36,941 bases of DNA from Desulfobacteraceae bacterium (GCA_011389515.1 JAABUA010000032.1:1-36941); one strand, 5' to 3'. Counted from the first letter of the stretch, positions 7,830-16,362 are shown. The notes: a model not told the origin generated them from the sequence alone. Translations and numbers: made by a program.

Positions 7830-9140
7830 TTATCCGTTTCCATTCTGGTAAAATGCGCACGGAGAGATTTCCGTCATCACCGCCCGTAGTTTCTGATGCA
7901 AAACCCTGTATGAGTAGAAGCGTCTGGCCGTTTCAAAATTGTGTTCGGCCATGTGCTGGCGGTACACCGGATCCTTGAGCACCTTCCGGGTTTTGGCGAT
8001 CGCGTTTTTATCCACGTACCCGTCTATTTCGATGACGTCGAATCCCTTGGGCTTTATGTCCGTGGAATAGATGGAGTAAGAGTTTACAACGATCGGTTTT
8101 TTATAATAAAGGGCTTCCAGAAAGGCATTGCCGAAGCCTTCGAAGGAAGATGGATACGTTACCAGGTCGGCATGGGGATAGACATCGTCCAAGGTATAGA
8201 TTTTTCTTCCGCTTTTCGTACGCCCCCTTTTTTCGTTTATCAGTTTGGACACGAAAATCGTCTCCACGTTGAGCATGGCGGAGTATTCCTTTATTCTTTG
8301 TTCGTAGGAGTACCCCTCGTCGCCCGATGCGTGCGATATGATCAGTTTTGCCTTGAGCCCGAGACGGTTGACAAGTTCGATGGCATGCTCGATCCCCTTG
8401 CGTGCGATAACGCGGGTAGGCTGCAGGATAAAGTATTCATCGTCCGCGATGCCAAAGGTTTTCCGTACGTCCGATGCATAATCATCCGGCGGTTCAGGAG
8501 GATTTTCAAAGTCCATGACATTTGGAATGGTCGTTGAGGAAGTGCCCTTCCGGAATCCAAGCTGGCTGTCCCCGGCGGAACTGATGACAACATGGTGGAT
8601 GCGGGGCAGGTGCGGCGGAAACGCCATGCCGAGGTATTCCCATATGGCATTGGTCATGAACCGGGATCGTTCCCAGTAGAAGTCGTGGTGATGGGCAATG
8701 GTTATGATGCCGGTTTCCGAAATCACCTCGGTAATGGCAAGTCCCAGGGGGATGTTTAGCGGAATGGTCACGGCATTTTCAACAATCAGCAGGTTGAGGT
8801 GAAACCGGTTGATGAAATCGTAGAGCTGGTCTTTAAGTTCTTCCTTGATTGCCATGATTTTGAGCGTGGTTGAGCGGCTCCTGTGACGTGCGTCAAAGCT
8901 TCTCCTGTAAATATCGACGATTTCATGGTGGGTGAAATGGGATTTTTTGGACAGGAAGCTTTTTTCCGGCGGTGTTTCCAGTTCTCCTGCGAAATAAAAG
9001 CAGTTGTACCCGTCATTTTCAAAGACCCGGGCCCATTTCAGGGTTTCCAGGGACACGCCGTCGGTTCCTGCAATCCTGGTTGCGATAAAGCCGATGTTGT
9101 TGTTTCTGCTGCATCGCATGCAGTCACAAGTCAAATCCAT
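7830..9140 (-). CDS. GT4-family glycosyltransferase
   Basis: A 436-residue GT-B-fold glycosyltransferase, family 4 by appearance. The N-terminal domain begins NNIGFIATRIAGTDGVSLET, an acceptor-side glycine loop. The C-terminal donor domain has FILQPTRVIARKGIEHAIEL near 240 and the retaining-enzyme motif E-x7-E in SSFEGFGNAFLEAL near 345, which binds the nucleotide-sugar. There is no membrane segment. GT4 members making glucosylglycerate-type solutes or sucrose-phosphate share the N-terminal style, but donor and acceptor cannot be assigned. The first 14 residues carry three cysteines (CDCMRC), which is unusual; a later start at 9119 would remove one or two of them. Confidence 0.8.
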   Translation of the reverse strand: MDLTCDCMRCSRNNNIGFIATRIAGTDGVSLETLKWARVFENDGYNCFYFAGELETPPEKSFLSKKSHFTHHEIVDIYRRSFDARHRSRSTTLKIMAIKEELKDQLYDFINRFHLNLLIVENAVTIPLNIPLGLAITEVISETGIITIAHHHDFYWERSRFMTNAIWEYLGMAFPPHLPRIHHVVISSAGDSQLGFRKGTSSTTIPNVMDFENPPEPPDDYASDVRKTFGIADDEYFILQPTRVIARKGIEHAIELVNRLGLKAKLIISHASGDEGYSYEQRIKEYSAMLNVETIFVSKLINEKRGRTKSGRKIYTLDDVYPHADLVTYPSSFEGFGNAFLEALYYKKPIVVNSYSIYSTDIKPKGFDVIEIDGYVDKNAIAKTRKVLKDPVYRQHMAEHNFETARRFYSYRVLHQKLRAVMTEISPCAFYQNGNG

Positions 9141-9182
9141 CCCGGGTTCCGTTAAATAAAACCATAGCGGTTATAAAAAAAA

Positions 9183-9211
9183 TTGACGATATTCGTTTAT
9201 CATACTACTAT
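9183..9211 (+). promoter_or_regulatory. Sigma-70-type promoter for the small exported protein
   Basis: TTGACG (9183-9188), a 17-bp spacer and TACTAT (9206-9211) face the small gene at 9342, in the divergent gap with the glycosyltransferase. This implies a leader of about 125 nt containing a terminator-like hairpin. Confidence 0.5.
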
Positions 9212-9274
9212 ATCGCTTATGAAAATTACAGAGTCAGTTTACATGTGATCTGTCTGTCATGTCAAGCCTGTAAG

Positions 9275-9296
9275 ACAGGGTGGTTTCCCTGTTTTT
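9275..9296 (+). terminator. Terminator-like hairpin inside the leader of the 9342 gene
   Basis: ACAGGG, a TGGTTT loop and CCCTGT, followed directly by a T run. It has the shape of a weak intrinsic terminator, yet it lies between the predicted promoter and the coding start, so it may act as an attenuator. Nothing upstream on this strand needs terminating. Confidence 0.45.
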
Positions 9297-9341
9297 CGGC
9301 AAATGCACATCCCCCGGGCAGGAAACAAAAGGAGGAAGAAG

Positions 9342-9659
9342 ATGGGATATAAAGCATTGAAAAAGGTTTTCATTGTCACATCAATTGTTGCACTGCTTGT
9401 CGTATCTACCGGTTCCTTTGCCCTGGGCAGTGAAGCCGGAAGAGTACAGGCGCAGACAGGCAATATAGACCCCGCAGCAATGGTGGTGGATGTTGCAGTC
9501 GCCCGGCCGGTCGGATTTGCAGCCCTGGTGACCGGCGCTGCGTTTTTTGCCGTTTCCCTTCCTTTTTCGCTTCTTGGCGGAAATACGGACATGGCCTTTG
9601 AAAGGATGGTTGCGGATTCTGCAAAGTACACGTTTGTAAGGCCCTTGGGAGGGTTCTGA
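9342..9659 (+). CDS. Small exported or membrane protein of unknown function
   Basis: A 105-residue protein. The ATG at 9342 follows an excellent Shine-Dalgarno (AAAAGGAGGAAG); an in-frame ATG at 9303 lacks one. The N-terminus KKVFIVTSIVALLVVSTGSF is a signal peptide or first membrane segment. A second hydrophobic stretch, GFAALVTGAAFFAVSLPFSL (about 66-85), is followed by a polar tail ending KYTFVRPLGGF. Short proteins of this plan, with a central RPxG-hydrophobic segment and a C-terminal KYTFxRPLG, recur in proteobacteria and are sometimes labelled multidrug transporter without good reason. It is probably an inner-membrane hairpin protein; function unknown. Confidence 0.75.
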   Translation: MGYKALKKVFIVTSIVALLVVSTGSFALGSEAGRVQAQTGNIDPAAMVVDVAVARPVGFAALVTGAAFFAVSLPFSLLGGNTDMAFERMVADSAKYTFVRPLGGF

Positions 9660-9662
9660 TTT

Positions 9663-9956
9663 TTATGTCCGGTCGGATTCAAACCCCGTGACATACGCCT
9701 CCCATTCCATTGGAAGCATTGTCTTTTTGGCAGTGTTGCACTCCTTGCAGCAGGGCGCCACGTTGCCCTTTGTGCTTTTTCCGCCCCTGGACAGGGGTAC
9801 GATATGGTCCATTGTGAGCAGTTTCGGTGAAAACCCGCGGCCGCAGTAATAACAGACGCCCTTGGCGCAGCGGCGTTTCCACCACTGCGAGGCCCTGAGG
9901 TCCCGAGCTTTCTCTTTCTCCCTCCGCAGTTCGTCTTCTTCGAATATGTAAGTCAT
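9663..9956 (-). CDS. Small HNH endonuclease-like protein
   Basis: A 97-residue protein consisting almost entirely of an HNH domain. A charged helical start (EEDELRREKEKARDLRASQ) leads to C35-x2-C38. Then come DHIVPLSRGGK (D50-H51) with N65 and C70-x2-C73-N74, which together form the beta-beta-alpha-metal fold with its structural zinc. The start overlaps the stop of the ATP-grasp gene by ATGA, so it is translated as the last gene of the era operon. No DNA-recognition domain or restriction partner is present, so it could be a nicking nuclease, a DNA-repair accessory or a housekeeping nuclease. Target unknown. Confidence 0.8.
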   Translation of the reverse strand: MTYIFEEDELRREKEKARDLRASQWWKRRCAKGVCYYCGRGFSPKLLTMDHIVPLSRGGKSTKGNVAPCCKECNTAKKTMLPMEWEAYVTGFESDRT

Positions 9957-10786
9957 TGGTTATATATCCCCCGCCGGGAAAGCCAGCGGTCAATTTCCCC
10001 GCAAAGCAGTCGGTAGAACGGTTCGGAACCGCCAAGCCCCTTCCTGCCGAAATAATAATTGATTTCCAGAAAAAGCGGTGTCGGGTCTGGATCATCGGCA
10101 GAAAGCAGCATATCGAAACCGGCCAGATTGATGCCGGTTTTTCTGCAGAAATCCACTACGGCCTTTTTGGCGGAGTCCTGCAATTTTCTGTCCGAGTCAT
10201 GGTCCAGCAAGGCGCCCTGTGCGGATTGGGCGCTGAAAATGCCCGGATCCGGCTGCACCCGCCAGTACGAGAGGCATGTATCGCCGATGATAACCACGCG
10301 CAAAGACCGGCCTCCGGTTTCAATGTGCTCCTGGATCAAAAAGCCCTGCTGCCCGGTACTCTCAAATAGCACTGCTTTTCTGATAAGACGCTTAAACTCT
10401 TCGGGATTGGTAACGAGCCAGACATTGTCCCCTTCGCCGGACCATGAAAACTTGAATACAAAAGGATAGCCGAAAGGCGTCCCGAAATTGGCATAAAAAT
10501 GATCTACGGACGTGAAGGTCATGGTTTGGGGATGCGGTATTCCGTATTTCCTGAACAGCGTGGCCTGCCCGATTTTTCCTGGAAACCCGAAACGGAAGGT
10601 GTAGTCTGGAAAAACATGCGGGCAGTTTGCCGTTGCCATCTCAAAAAGAGGCCGGATGCATCCCTGCGGCAGGATGACGGCGTCCGCCTGTTTCATCGCC
10701 GCGGCGTCCGTATCATCGGGGTTGCGCCCCGCACACAGGCGGTTTTCGTCACCGACATAGCATGGATGATAGGAAAGGATCATCAA
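9953..10786 (-). CDS. RimK/glutathione-synthetase-like ATP-grasp protein
   Basis: A 277-residue protein with an ATP-grasp core of the RimK type. Visible elements are KIGQATLFRKYGIPHPQT (start of the ATP domain, near 70), YPFVFKFSWSGEGDNVW (ATP lysine and glycine loop, near 110), FLIQEHIETGGRSLRVVIIG (near 150), and the metal-binding NLAGFDMLLS and LFLEINYYFG near 222 and 240. Such enzymes ligate an amino acid or peptide to a carboxylate through an acyl-phosphate. The substrate is unknown; it is shorter than RimK itself. ATGA overlaps couple it to era upstream and the HNH gene downstream, placing it beside ribosome-assembly genes. Confidence 0.8.
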   Translation of the reverse strand: MMILSYHPCYVGDENRLCAGRNPDDTDAAAMKQADAVILPQGCIRPLFEMATANCPHVFPDYTFRFGFPGKIGQATLFRKYGIPHPQTMTFTSVDHFYANFGTPFGYPFVFKFSWSGEGDNVWLVTNPEEFKRLIRKAVLFESTGQQGFLIQEHIETGGRSLRVVIIGDTCLSYWRVQPDPGIFSAQSAQGALLDHDSDRKLQDSAKKAVVDFCRKTGINLAGFDMLLSADDPDPTPLFLEINYYFGRKGLGGSEPFYRLLCGEIDRWLSRRGIYNQ

Positions 10787-11697
10787 TATCCGAGTTTTCG
10801 CATGGCCCTTGGATCGCGGCTCCAGTTTTTTTCCACCCGGACAAAAAGCTTGAGAAAAACCTTGGCGCCAAGAAGGCTTTCAATATCCATGCGGGCCTGT
10901 GTCCCTATGGTTTTCAGCATTGCGCCGTTTTTTCCGATAATGATGCCTTTCTGGGAGTCCCGTTCAACGTGGATTGCCGCATGAATCCGTATAATGGCAT
11001 CCTCCTCTGAAAAATCCTCAATGGTGACGGCCGTGCCGTAGGGGACTTCCCTGCCGGTATTTTCAAAAATTTTTTCCCGGATCATCTCGCATACGATAAA
11101 CCGCTCCGGCATATCGGTTAAGGCGTCTTCCGGGAAGAACGGCGGGCCTTCAGGAAGCAGTTTCTGCATGGCTTCCATAAGCTGGGGAATCTGCGTGCCG
11201 TCGAGCGCTGAAATCGGTATGATTTCGGCGAAAGAGGGATGCCTGTGCGCCCATCTATCGATGATGGAAAGCAGCGTAGGCTTGTCGATCTTGTCGATCT
11301 TGTTTATGGCAAGTACCGCAGGTGTGTTTGGGCGTTTTTTCAGTTTTTCGACAACGAGGGCTTCCGACGAGGCGTCCGGATTTGATGCGTCGATCACGAC
11401 AAGGACAATGTCTACTTCGTCCATGGCGGAAAGCGCAACCTGGACAATTTTTCGGTTAAAGGCCTTGTCGGACTTGTGAACGCCGGGTGTATCGAGAAAC
11501 ACAATCTGGGAGTTTTCGCCGTGCATGACCCCCACGATGCGGTTTCTTGTCGTTTGCGGCTTTTGGGACGTAATAGAGATTTTTTCGCCGATCATGCGGT
11601 TGAGCAATGTTGATTTGCCGACATTGGGAGCCCCCGCGATCGCCGCAAATCCGGATCTGAAACCGGAAAAGGATTCGTTATTGTGGTTTCCGTTCAT
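10783..11697 (-). CDS. era: GTPase Era, 16S rRNA-binding
   Basis: A 304-residue essential GTPase that assists 30S ribosome maturation by binding the 3' end of 16S rRNA. G1 is GAPNVGKS (22-29), switch II is DTPGVHKSDK, and G4 is AINKIDK near 130. The C-terminal KH domain carries IIGKNGAMLKTIG near 255, and the protein ends RDPRAMRKLGY as many Era proteins do. A 4-base overlap couples it to the ATP-grasp gene. Together with engB 57 bp upstream, it places two ribosome-assembly GTPases in one transcript. Confidence 0.95.
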   Translation of the reverse strand: MNGNHNNESFSGFRSGFAAIAGAPNVGKSTLLNRMIGEKISITSQKPQTTRNRIVGVMHGENSQIVFLDTPGVHKSDKAFNRKIVQVALSAMDEVDIVLVVIDASNPDASSEALVVEKLKKRPNTPAVLAINKIDKIDKPTLLSIIDRWAHRHPSFAEIIPISALDGTQIPQLMEAMQKLLPEGPPFFPEDALTDMPERFIVCEMIREKIFENTGREVPYGTAVTIEDFSEEDAIIRIHAAIHVERDSQKGIIIGKNGAMLKTIGTQARMDIESLLGAKVFLKLFVRVEKNWSRDPRAMRKLGY

Positions 11698-11754
11698 GAT
11701 GTTTTCTGCGTTTCATTGGCCCGGCGCTCGCCGGAATCTTCTGGTTTTCCGGGT

Positions 11755-12360
11755 TTATCCCGGTTGCTGTTCTCCGAAAATGTCAAGCATCAAGGTGATA
11801 TGCTGCCAGATGCGCTCTTTGCCCTGTCCGGTTTTAGCCGAAAAGACAACGAAATCGTCCTTTTGCAGGGAGAGGCGGGTCTGTACCTGTTTTACCCGAG
11901 AAATCTGCTTGTTTTTAGACAGCTTGTCCGCTTTTGTAAAAGCAAGAAAAAACGGCAGACCGATGTGATGTAAAAAATCAACCAAGTCGTGTTCTTCCTC
12001 CCCGGGTTCCCGGCGGATATCCTGGAGAAGCACCACTCCCTTCAGGTTTCGCCTTCCGGCAAGGTATGCTTCCACCATGGGGCCCCAGAGGGCCCGCTCC
12101 TGCTTGGAAACCTTTGCATAACCGTACCCCGGGAGATCGACAAAAACAAACTGTTCATTGATTGAAAAAAAATTGATCAGTCTTGTTTTTCCCGGGGTGG
12201 CGCTTGTTTTGACCAGGTTTTTTCGGTTGATAAGGGTATTGATCAACGAGGATTTCCCCACATTGGATCTGCCCGCAAAGGCAATCTCCGGCAAATCCGT
12301 TTCCGGATATTGCGCCGGTTTTACAGCGCTCGTGACAAACGTTGCTGATTTTATGATCAC
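11755..12360 (-). CDS. engB: Ribosome biogenesis GTPase EngB (YsxC/YihA)
   Basis: A 201-residue GTPase needed for 50S subunit assembly. G1 GRSNVGKS (30-37), the switch region TSATPGKTRLINFF, G3 DLPGYGYAKVSK, G4 TKADKLSK and G5 FSAKTGQG are all present, with the typical AFAGRSNVGKSSLIN context. The start is a GTG at 12360. The gene lies 78 bp downstream of hisG and 57 bp upstream of era on the same strand, so cotranscription is likely. Confidence 0.95.
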   Translation of the reverse strand: MIIKSATFVTSAVKPAQYPETDLPEIAFAGRSNVGKSSLINTLINRKNLVKTSATPGKTRLINFFSINEQFVFVDLPGYGYAKVSKQERALWGPMVEAYLAGRRNLKGVVLLQDIRREPGEEEHDLVDFLHHIGLPFFLAFTKADKLSKNKQISRVKQVQTRLSLQKDDFVVFSAKTGQGKERIWQHITLMLDIFGEQQPG

Positions 12361-12438
12361 GTTTTGGCAGTATCCTTTTTCGGTATCCGGTTGTGTCCCT
12401 TTATCTTCCTGCGTCCTGCGACGTTCGTCATCCGCTTT

Positions 12439-13314
12439 TTAAACGACCTTGTTCAGCGGATATTCGATAATGCCTTCCGCGCCGTTTTCAAGAAGCACCG
12501 GTATCAGATCCCTTACCGTGTCCGAACTGATAACCGATTCAAGGGAATACCATTTCGTCTGATAGAGCTTTGCCACGGTGGGCGCGTTCAGGGAAGGGAC
12601 CAGAGAAACGATTTTTTCCAGCCTTTCTTCCGGTACGTTCATCTTGATGCCGACCAGTTTTTCGGCTACCAGTGCGCCTTTCAGCAGCAGGGCGATCTGC
12701 TCGGTTTTCTTCCGCTTGGCCGGGTTGGCCCATGCATCATGGTTGGCGATCAATTGCGTATTGGTCTGCATCATCTCATGAATGATTCGCAGCCCGTGGG
12801 CGCGTATGGTGCTTTCCGTTTCCGTGATTTCCACGATGGCATCGGCCAGGCCGGATACCACTTTGGCCTCGGTAGCTCCCCATGAATACTCGATTTTTAC
12901 GTCGATATGTCTGTCGGCAAAATAGTGTTTTGTGTAGTTGACCAGTTCGGTGGCTACCTTTTTTCCGGCCAGGTCCTCCAGGGTGTTATAGGGGGAATCA
13001 TTTGCAACGGCGATCACCCAGCGCGCAGGCCGTGCACTGACCTTTGAATAAACGAGATCTGCCACAACGTGAACGTCTGAGTCGTATTCGGCAATCCAGT
13101 CCTTGCCGGTCAACCCGGCGTCCAGGGTTCCGTTTTGCACGTATACGCCCATTTCCTGTGCGCGGCACAGGGTGCAGTGGATCGTTTCGTCGTTTATATC
13201 GGGAAAATAGCTCCGGCCGTTAACGTTGATTTTCCATCCGGAGCGTTTGAACAGTTCTATGGTGGCTTTCTGCAGACTTCCCTTTGGAATGCCCAGCTTC
13301 AGGATGTCATTCAT
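12439..13314 (-). CDS. hisG: ATP phosphoribosyltransferase, long form
   Basis: First enzyme of histidine biosynthesis: ATP + PRPP to phosphoribosyl-ATP. At 291 residues this is the long form, with a C-terminal ACT-like regulatory domain (about 220-291) that gives direct histidine feedback, so no HisZ partner is needed. Seen in sequence: [20 protein letters not shown] near 90 and the phosphate-binding [18 protein letters not shown] near 160. The ATG overlaps the hisI stop by four bases. The rest of the histidine pathway is not in the window. Confidence 0.95.
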   Translation of the reverse strand: MNDILKLGIPKGSLQKATIELFKRSGWKINVNGRSYFPDINDETIHCTLCRAQEMGVYVQNGTLDAGLTGKDWIAEYDSDVHVVADLVYSKVSARPARWVIAVANDSPYNTLEDLAGKKVATELVNYTKHYFADRHIDVKIEYSWGATEAKVVSGLADAIVEITETESTIRAHGLRIIHEMMQTNTQLIANHDAWANPAKRKKTEQIALLLKGALVAEKLVGIKMNVPEERLEKIVSLVPSLNAPTVAKLYQTKWYSLESVISSDTVRDLIPVLLENGAEGIIEYPLNKVV

Positions 13315-13688
13315 TTCTTGTATACCTCTTCCGGGTTAAAAATTTTTTCTTCAACGATGCTTTCGGACACATTCTCCACTTTGGTATGAAAACAGGAACG
13401 GTATCCCTTGTGGCAGGCAGCGCCGCCGGCCTGATCGACCTTCAGCAGTATTGTGTCCCGGTCGCAGTCGATCCGGATTTCCCTGACCTGCTGGGTATGT
13501 CCGGATGTTTCTCCTTTCACCCACAGCTTGTTGCGCGACCTGCTGTAATATGTAGCCTTCCCGGTCTTCAACGTGTTTTCCCATGCCGCCTGGTTCATGT
13601 ATGCAAGCATGAGCACATCTCCGCTTTTATAATCAGCAACAATTGCAGGAAGAAGACCGCCTGTTTTTTCAAAGTCGAGTTTGACCAT
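13311..13688 (-). CDS. hisI: Phosphoribosyl-AMP cyclohydrolase
   Basis: Third step of histidine synthesis: opens the adenine ring of PR-AMP to give ProFAR. The 125-residue single-domain form lacks the HisE pyrophosphohydrolase domain. The metal-binding [13 protein letters not shown] near 74 and the catalytic cysteine cluster [13 protein letters not shown] near 90 are present, as is [18 protein letters not shown] near 48. It is first in the run hisI-hisG-engB-era-ATP-grasp-HNH. Repeat copy D begins 67 bp upstream of its ATG, so its promoter must lie in or close to that element. Confidence 0.95.
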   Translation of the reverse strand: MVKLDFEKTGGLLPAIVADYKSGDVLMLAYMNQAAWENTLKTGKATYYSRSRNKLWVKGETSGHTQQVREIRIDCDRDTILLKVDQAGGAACHKGYRSCFHTKVENVSESIVEEKIFNPEEVYKK

Positions 13689-13755
13689 TATTTACACCTG
13701 ACTGTTGTATTCGTTTATTTTTTGCCCTTGCACATTGCGCAAAGATGAAACATAA

Positions 13756-13920
13756 TTGATGGCGTCGTTAAAAGTTCCATCTACTGCGTTGTAACAATTT
13801 TTCATCCGCTCAACATACGACTTGTATGCCTTCGCGTATGAAAAATTGCTACGCCTTGTATATGGAACTTTTAACGTAGCCATCTGTTACGTATCTTGTG
13901 ACTTTTTATGAATTCATCAA
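13756..13920 (+). repeat. Palindromic intergenic element, copy D (variant arms)
   Basis: The outer stem GATGGCGTCGTTAAAAGTT (13758-) pairs with AACTTTTAACGTAGCCATC (ending 13884). The middle arms CAATTTTTCAT (13795-13805) and ATGAAAAATTG (13838-13848) are perfect complements. The inner hairpin is CATAC-GACTT-GTATG (13814-13828). The flanks CTGCGTTG and CGCCTTGTA are kept, while the arm sequences differ wholly from copy B. The tail TGTTACGTATCTTGTGAC ... TTCATCAA (to 13920) is shared with copies A, G and H. It fills most of the hisI-trxA divergent gap. Confidence 0.9.
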
Positions 13921-13988
13921 TCTTATAAGAATAAAAAACGGCAGAATCAAAGTCAATATTTTTTCTTTACATTGCAAATCCATCAAAC

Positions 13989-14018
13989 TTGACATTGCGC
14001 GCGGGCATATAGTAGAAG
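13989..14018 (+). promoter_or_regulatory. Promoter for trxA-trxB
   Basis: A consensus TTGACA (13989-13994), an 18-bp spacer and TAGAAG (14013-14018), about 150 bp before trxA. The leader holds a small perfect hairpin, CTGCGG-TTTTTT-CCGCAG (14091-14108), without a T run after it. Confidence 0.5.
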
Positions 14019-14167
14019 AAAAATTTGATTTATTTTATCCTTGTCTTATTTTTGGGAATATCGATGATTTCATGAAAAAGTCATGATGCTCTGCGGTTTT
14101 TTCCGCAGGCCGGAAGCAGAAAGAGGGACGCGAAATCGTAAAACATTTATAGAAAGGAAGGTATAAA

Positions 14168-14494
14168 ATGGCTGAAGGTATTAAAGAAATCAGTGATGCG
14201 ACGTTCGATGCAGAGGTGCTTAAATCTGAAATACCCGTGCTGGTGGATTTCTGGGCGCCATGGTGCGGTCCATGCAAAGCCATTGGTCCCATTTTAGAGG
14301 AAATCAACAGGAACTTTGAAGGTAAACTCAAGATCGTGAAATGCAATGTCGATGACAACCCGTCCTCACCCAGCAACTATGGTATTCGTGCAATACCGAC
14401 CTTGATTTTTTTCAAGGGGGGGGAAAAAGTGGAGCAGATTGTCGGCATGGTGGAAAAATCCAAACTGGAACAAACCATAAAAAACAATCTGTAG
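14168..14494 (+). CDS. trxA: Thioredoxin
   Basis: A 108-residue cytoplasmic thiol-disulfide reductant with the canonical redox motif W-C-G-P-C in FWAPWCGPCKAIGP (near 30-40) and the cis-proline region RAIPTLIFFKGG near 77. Its length equals that of E. coli thioredoxin 1. A strong Shine-Dalgarno AAGGAAGG precedes the ATG. It is followed within ten bases by thioredoxin reductase, forming a compact reducing-system operon under the promoter at 13989. Confidence 0.96.
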   Translation: MAEGIKEISDATFDAEVLKSEIPVLVDFWAPWCGPCKAIGPILEEINRNFEGKLKIVKCNVDDNPSSPSNYGIRAIPTLIFFKGGEKVEQIVGMVEKSKLEQTIKNNL

Positions 14495-14503
14495 AGCGTG
14501 CAT

Positions 14504-15430
14504 ATGAGCGGAACGGATTACGACCTCGTCATTATCGGCGCGGGGCCGGCAGGGCTGGCAGCGGCGCTTTATGCAGGAAGGGCAAGGCTTTCGGTGCTGT
14601 TGCTCGAAAAAGCCGCGCCTGGGGGACAGATTCTGGTGACGGACTGGATTGAAAACTATCCCGGTTTCCCCGAGGGCATAAGCGGGACCGATCTCATGAT
14701 GCACATGGTGGCACAAGTCAATCGGTTCGGTGTGGACATTCAAACCGGCGAAGTGATTTCAATGGATCTTACCGGCCAGGTCAAACGCCTTGAACTGAAC
14801 GATAAAACCATTACCGCAAAGACGGTGATTATCGCTAGTGGGTCATCTCCAAGCAAGCTGGGCATTCCGGGAGAAAACCGGTATCTGGGCCGCGGTGTGT
14901 CAACCTGCGCCACTTGCGACGGGCCGTTTTTCAAGGACAGTGTCATCGTAGCGGTCGGCGGCGGAGATACGGCTGTTCAGGAAAGCCTTTACCTGACCCG
15001 GTTTGCTAAAAAAATATTCCTCATACATCGCCGGGATCAGCTGCGGGCTGTGAAACTCCTGCAGGAACGTGTGAAAAATAACGATAAAGTGGAAATCATC
15101 TGGGATTCGACAATCACGGAGATCAAGGGGGGGGCCGAAGGGGTTGAAGCGGTCACCGTAAAGAATCTGAAAACCGGAGTAGAATCAGATCTGGCAGCAG
15201 AAGGCTGCTTTGTGTGGGTTGGTACGATTCCGAACACCGAATTTGCAGTGGGGCATGTGGAATTGGATGAAAAAGGCTTCATCATAACGAACGGCCGCAT
15301 GCAGACCAGTATCCCAGGTGTCTATGCAGCAGGAGACGTACGAAATACTCCCCTGCGCCAGGTTGTCACGGCCGTTGGCGATGGTGCCATCGCCGCCAAC
15401 GAGGCCATGCACTTTATCGAAAACATGTAA
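14504..15430 (+). CDS. trxB: Thioredoxin reductase (NADPH-type, FAD)
   Basis: A low-molecular-weight flavoprotein that reduces thioredoxin with NADPH. The FAD-binding GxGxxG is in VIIGAGPAGLAAALYAGRA, the redox pair is CATC in CATCDGPFF (near 138), the NADPH loop is VAVGGGDTAVQE, HRR lies near 180, and the second FAD motif is GVYAAGDVRNTPLRQVVTA. A GTG at 14498 is in frame, but the ATG at 14504 gives the usual length (308 residues) and is preferred. The Shine-Dalgarno is weak, suggesting coupling to trxA. Repeat copy E begins on the base after the stop codon. Confidence 0.94.
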   Translation: MSGTDYDLVIIGAGPAGLAAALYAGRARLSVLLLEKAAPGGQILVTDWIENYPGFPEGISGTDLMMHMVAQVNRFGVDIQTGEVISMDLTGQVKRLELNDKTITAKTVIIASGSSPSKLGIPGENRYLGRGVSTCATCDGPFFKDSVIVAVGGGDTAVQESLYLTRFAKKIFLIHRRDQLRAVKLLQERVKNNDKVEIIWDSTITEIKGGAEGVEAVTVKNLKTGVESDLAAEGCFVWVGTIPNTEFAVGHVELDEKGFIITNGRMQTSIPGVYAAGDVRNTPLRQVVTAVGDGAIAANEAMHFIENM

Positions 15431-15585
15431 TTGACGGCTTCGTAAAAAGCCCAATATCTGCGTTGCGCACAATCTTTGAAGAATCTCACGTACGGCTAAG
15501 TACGATCAATTTTTCAAAAATTGCACACGCCTTGATCTTGAACTTTTTACTTTTCCGTCCAAAACCGACTTTTTATAATCTCACC
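15431..15585 (+). repeat. Palindromic intergenic element, copy E
   Basis: It starts TTGACGGCTTCGTAAAAAG immediately after the trxB stop. CTGCGTTGCG, the arm CAATCTTTGAAGAAT, inner CGTAC-GGCTAA-GTACG, the arm ATTTTTCAAAAATTG and ACGCCTTGATCTTG follow, then a degraded outer stem AACTTTTTACTTTTCCGTC (ending 15559) and a degraded tail to about 15585. The arms pair in 13 of 15 positions. It lies between trxB and bamD, ending about 15 bp before the bamD ATG. Confidence 0.88.
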
Positions 15586-15600
15586 ATGTAATTGGAAAAC

Positions 15601-16362
15601 ATGAAAAATTTGTTATTTGCAATATGTTGTGCAGCGCTGGTGATCGGTTTTGCCGGTTGTGCGAAAAAGGTGGATGAACGAACAGCTCCCCAACTTGCCG
15701 AGGAAGGAAGCCGGCATTTTGAAGCGGAGAGTTACGCGAAAGCCATTGAAGCGTATAAGCGCCTTAAAGACTGGTATCCGTATAGTCCCCTTGCACGGGA
15801 GGCACAGTTGCGGATTGCCGACAGCCATTACCATCTTGGGGAATACGAGGAGGCAATTTTCGGATATGAACAGTATGACCATTTATATCCCAGCGATCCG
15901 GAAATTCCTTACGTAATCTACCAGATCGGTCTTTCCCATTATGAGCGCATAAGAACGATTGACAGGACGCAGGTGCCCGCAAGAAACGCCCTTGAAACCT
16001 TTGAGCGGCTCCGGTCACGGTTCCCCGCCAGCGAGTATGCGGAAAAAGTCGAACCGATGATCGAAGAATGCCTGGAAAATCTGGCGCAGCATGAATTTTA
16101 CGTGGGGCGGTTTTATTTCCGGTCCGGTCATTATAAAGCGGCCATAAACCGTTTTGAAAAAGTGACCACCCAGTATCCGGGTCATCTTGAAGTCTATGCA
16201 GAAGCGGCTGAGTATCTTGCAAGGGCTGAAAAAAAACTGGCCGAACAGGGAGAAGATCCTGACGACGTTCCGGAAGGGGCTACAAGAGGGCATGACCGCT
16301 CCTTTGAAGACGACCCGTTCCGTTCACCGGGGCCCCTTCCCGAGCCCACCCCGGGGTTGTAA
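15601..16362 (+). CDS. bamD: Outer-membrane assembly lipoprotein BamD
   Basis: A 253-residue lipoprotein of the BAM complex, which folds beta-barrel proteins into the outer membrane. The signal peptide MKNLLFAICCAALVIGFAG ends at lipidated C20, with Ala at +2, favouring outer-membrane sorting. Five TPR-like repeats follow (for example HFEAESYAKAIEAYKRL, LGEYEEAIFGYEQY, RSGHYKAAINRFEKV). The acidic, proline-rich tail after 215 is probably disordered. A TTG nine bases upstream could extend the frame, but the ATG begins the signal peptide. Its presence shows a diderm organism. Confidence 0.9.
   Translation: MKNLLFAICCAALVIGFAGCAKKVDERTAPQLAEEGSRHFEAESYAKAIEAYKRLKDWYPYSPLAREAQLRIADSHYHLGEYEEAIFGYEQYDHLYPSDPEIPYVIYQIGLSHYERIRTIDRTQVPARNALETFERLRSRFPASEYAEKVEPMIEECLENLAQHEFYVGRFYFRSGHYKAAINRFEKVTTQYPGHLEVYAEAAEYLARAEKKLAEQGEDPDDVPEGATRGHDRSFEDDPFRSPGPLPEPTPGL

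Noticed and set aside
13692-13883. 63-codon minus-strand frame upstream of hisI
   Set aside because: It is read straight through palindromic element D and has no family resemblance or ribosome site; the bases are explained by the repeat.
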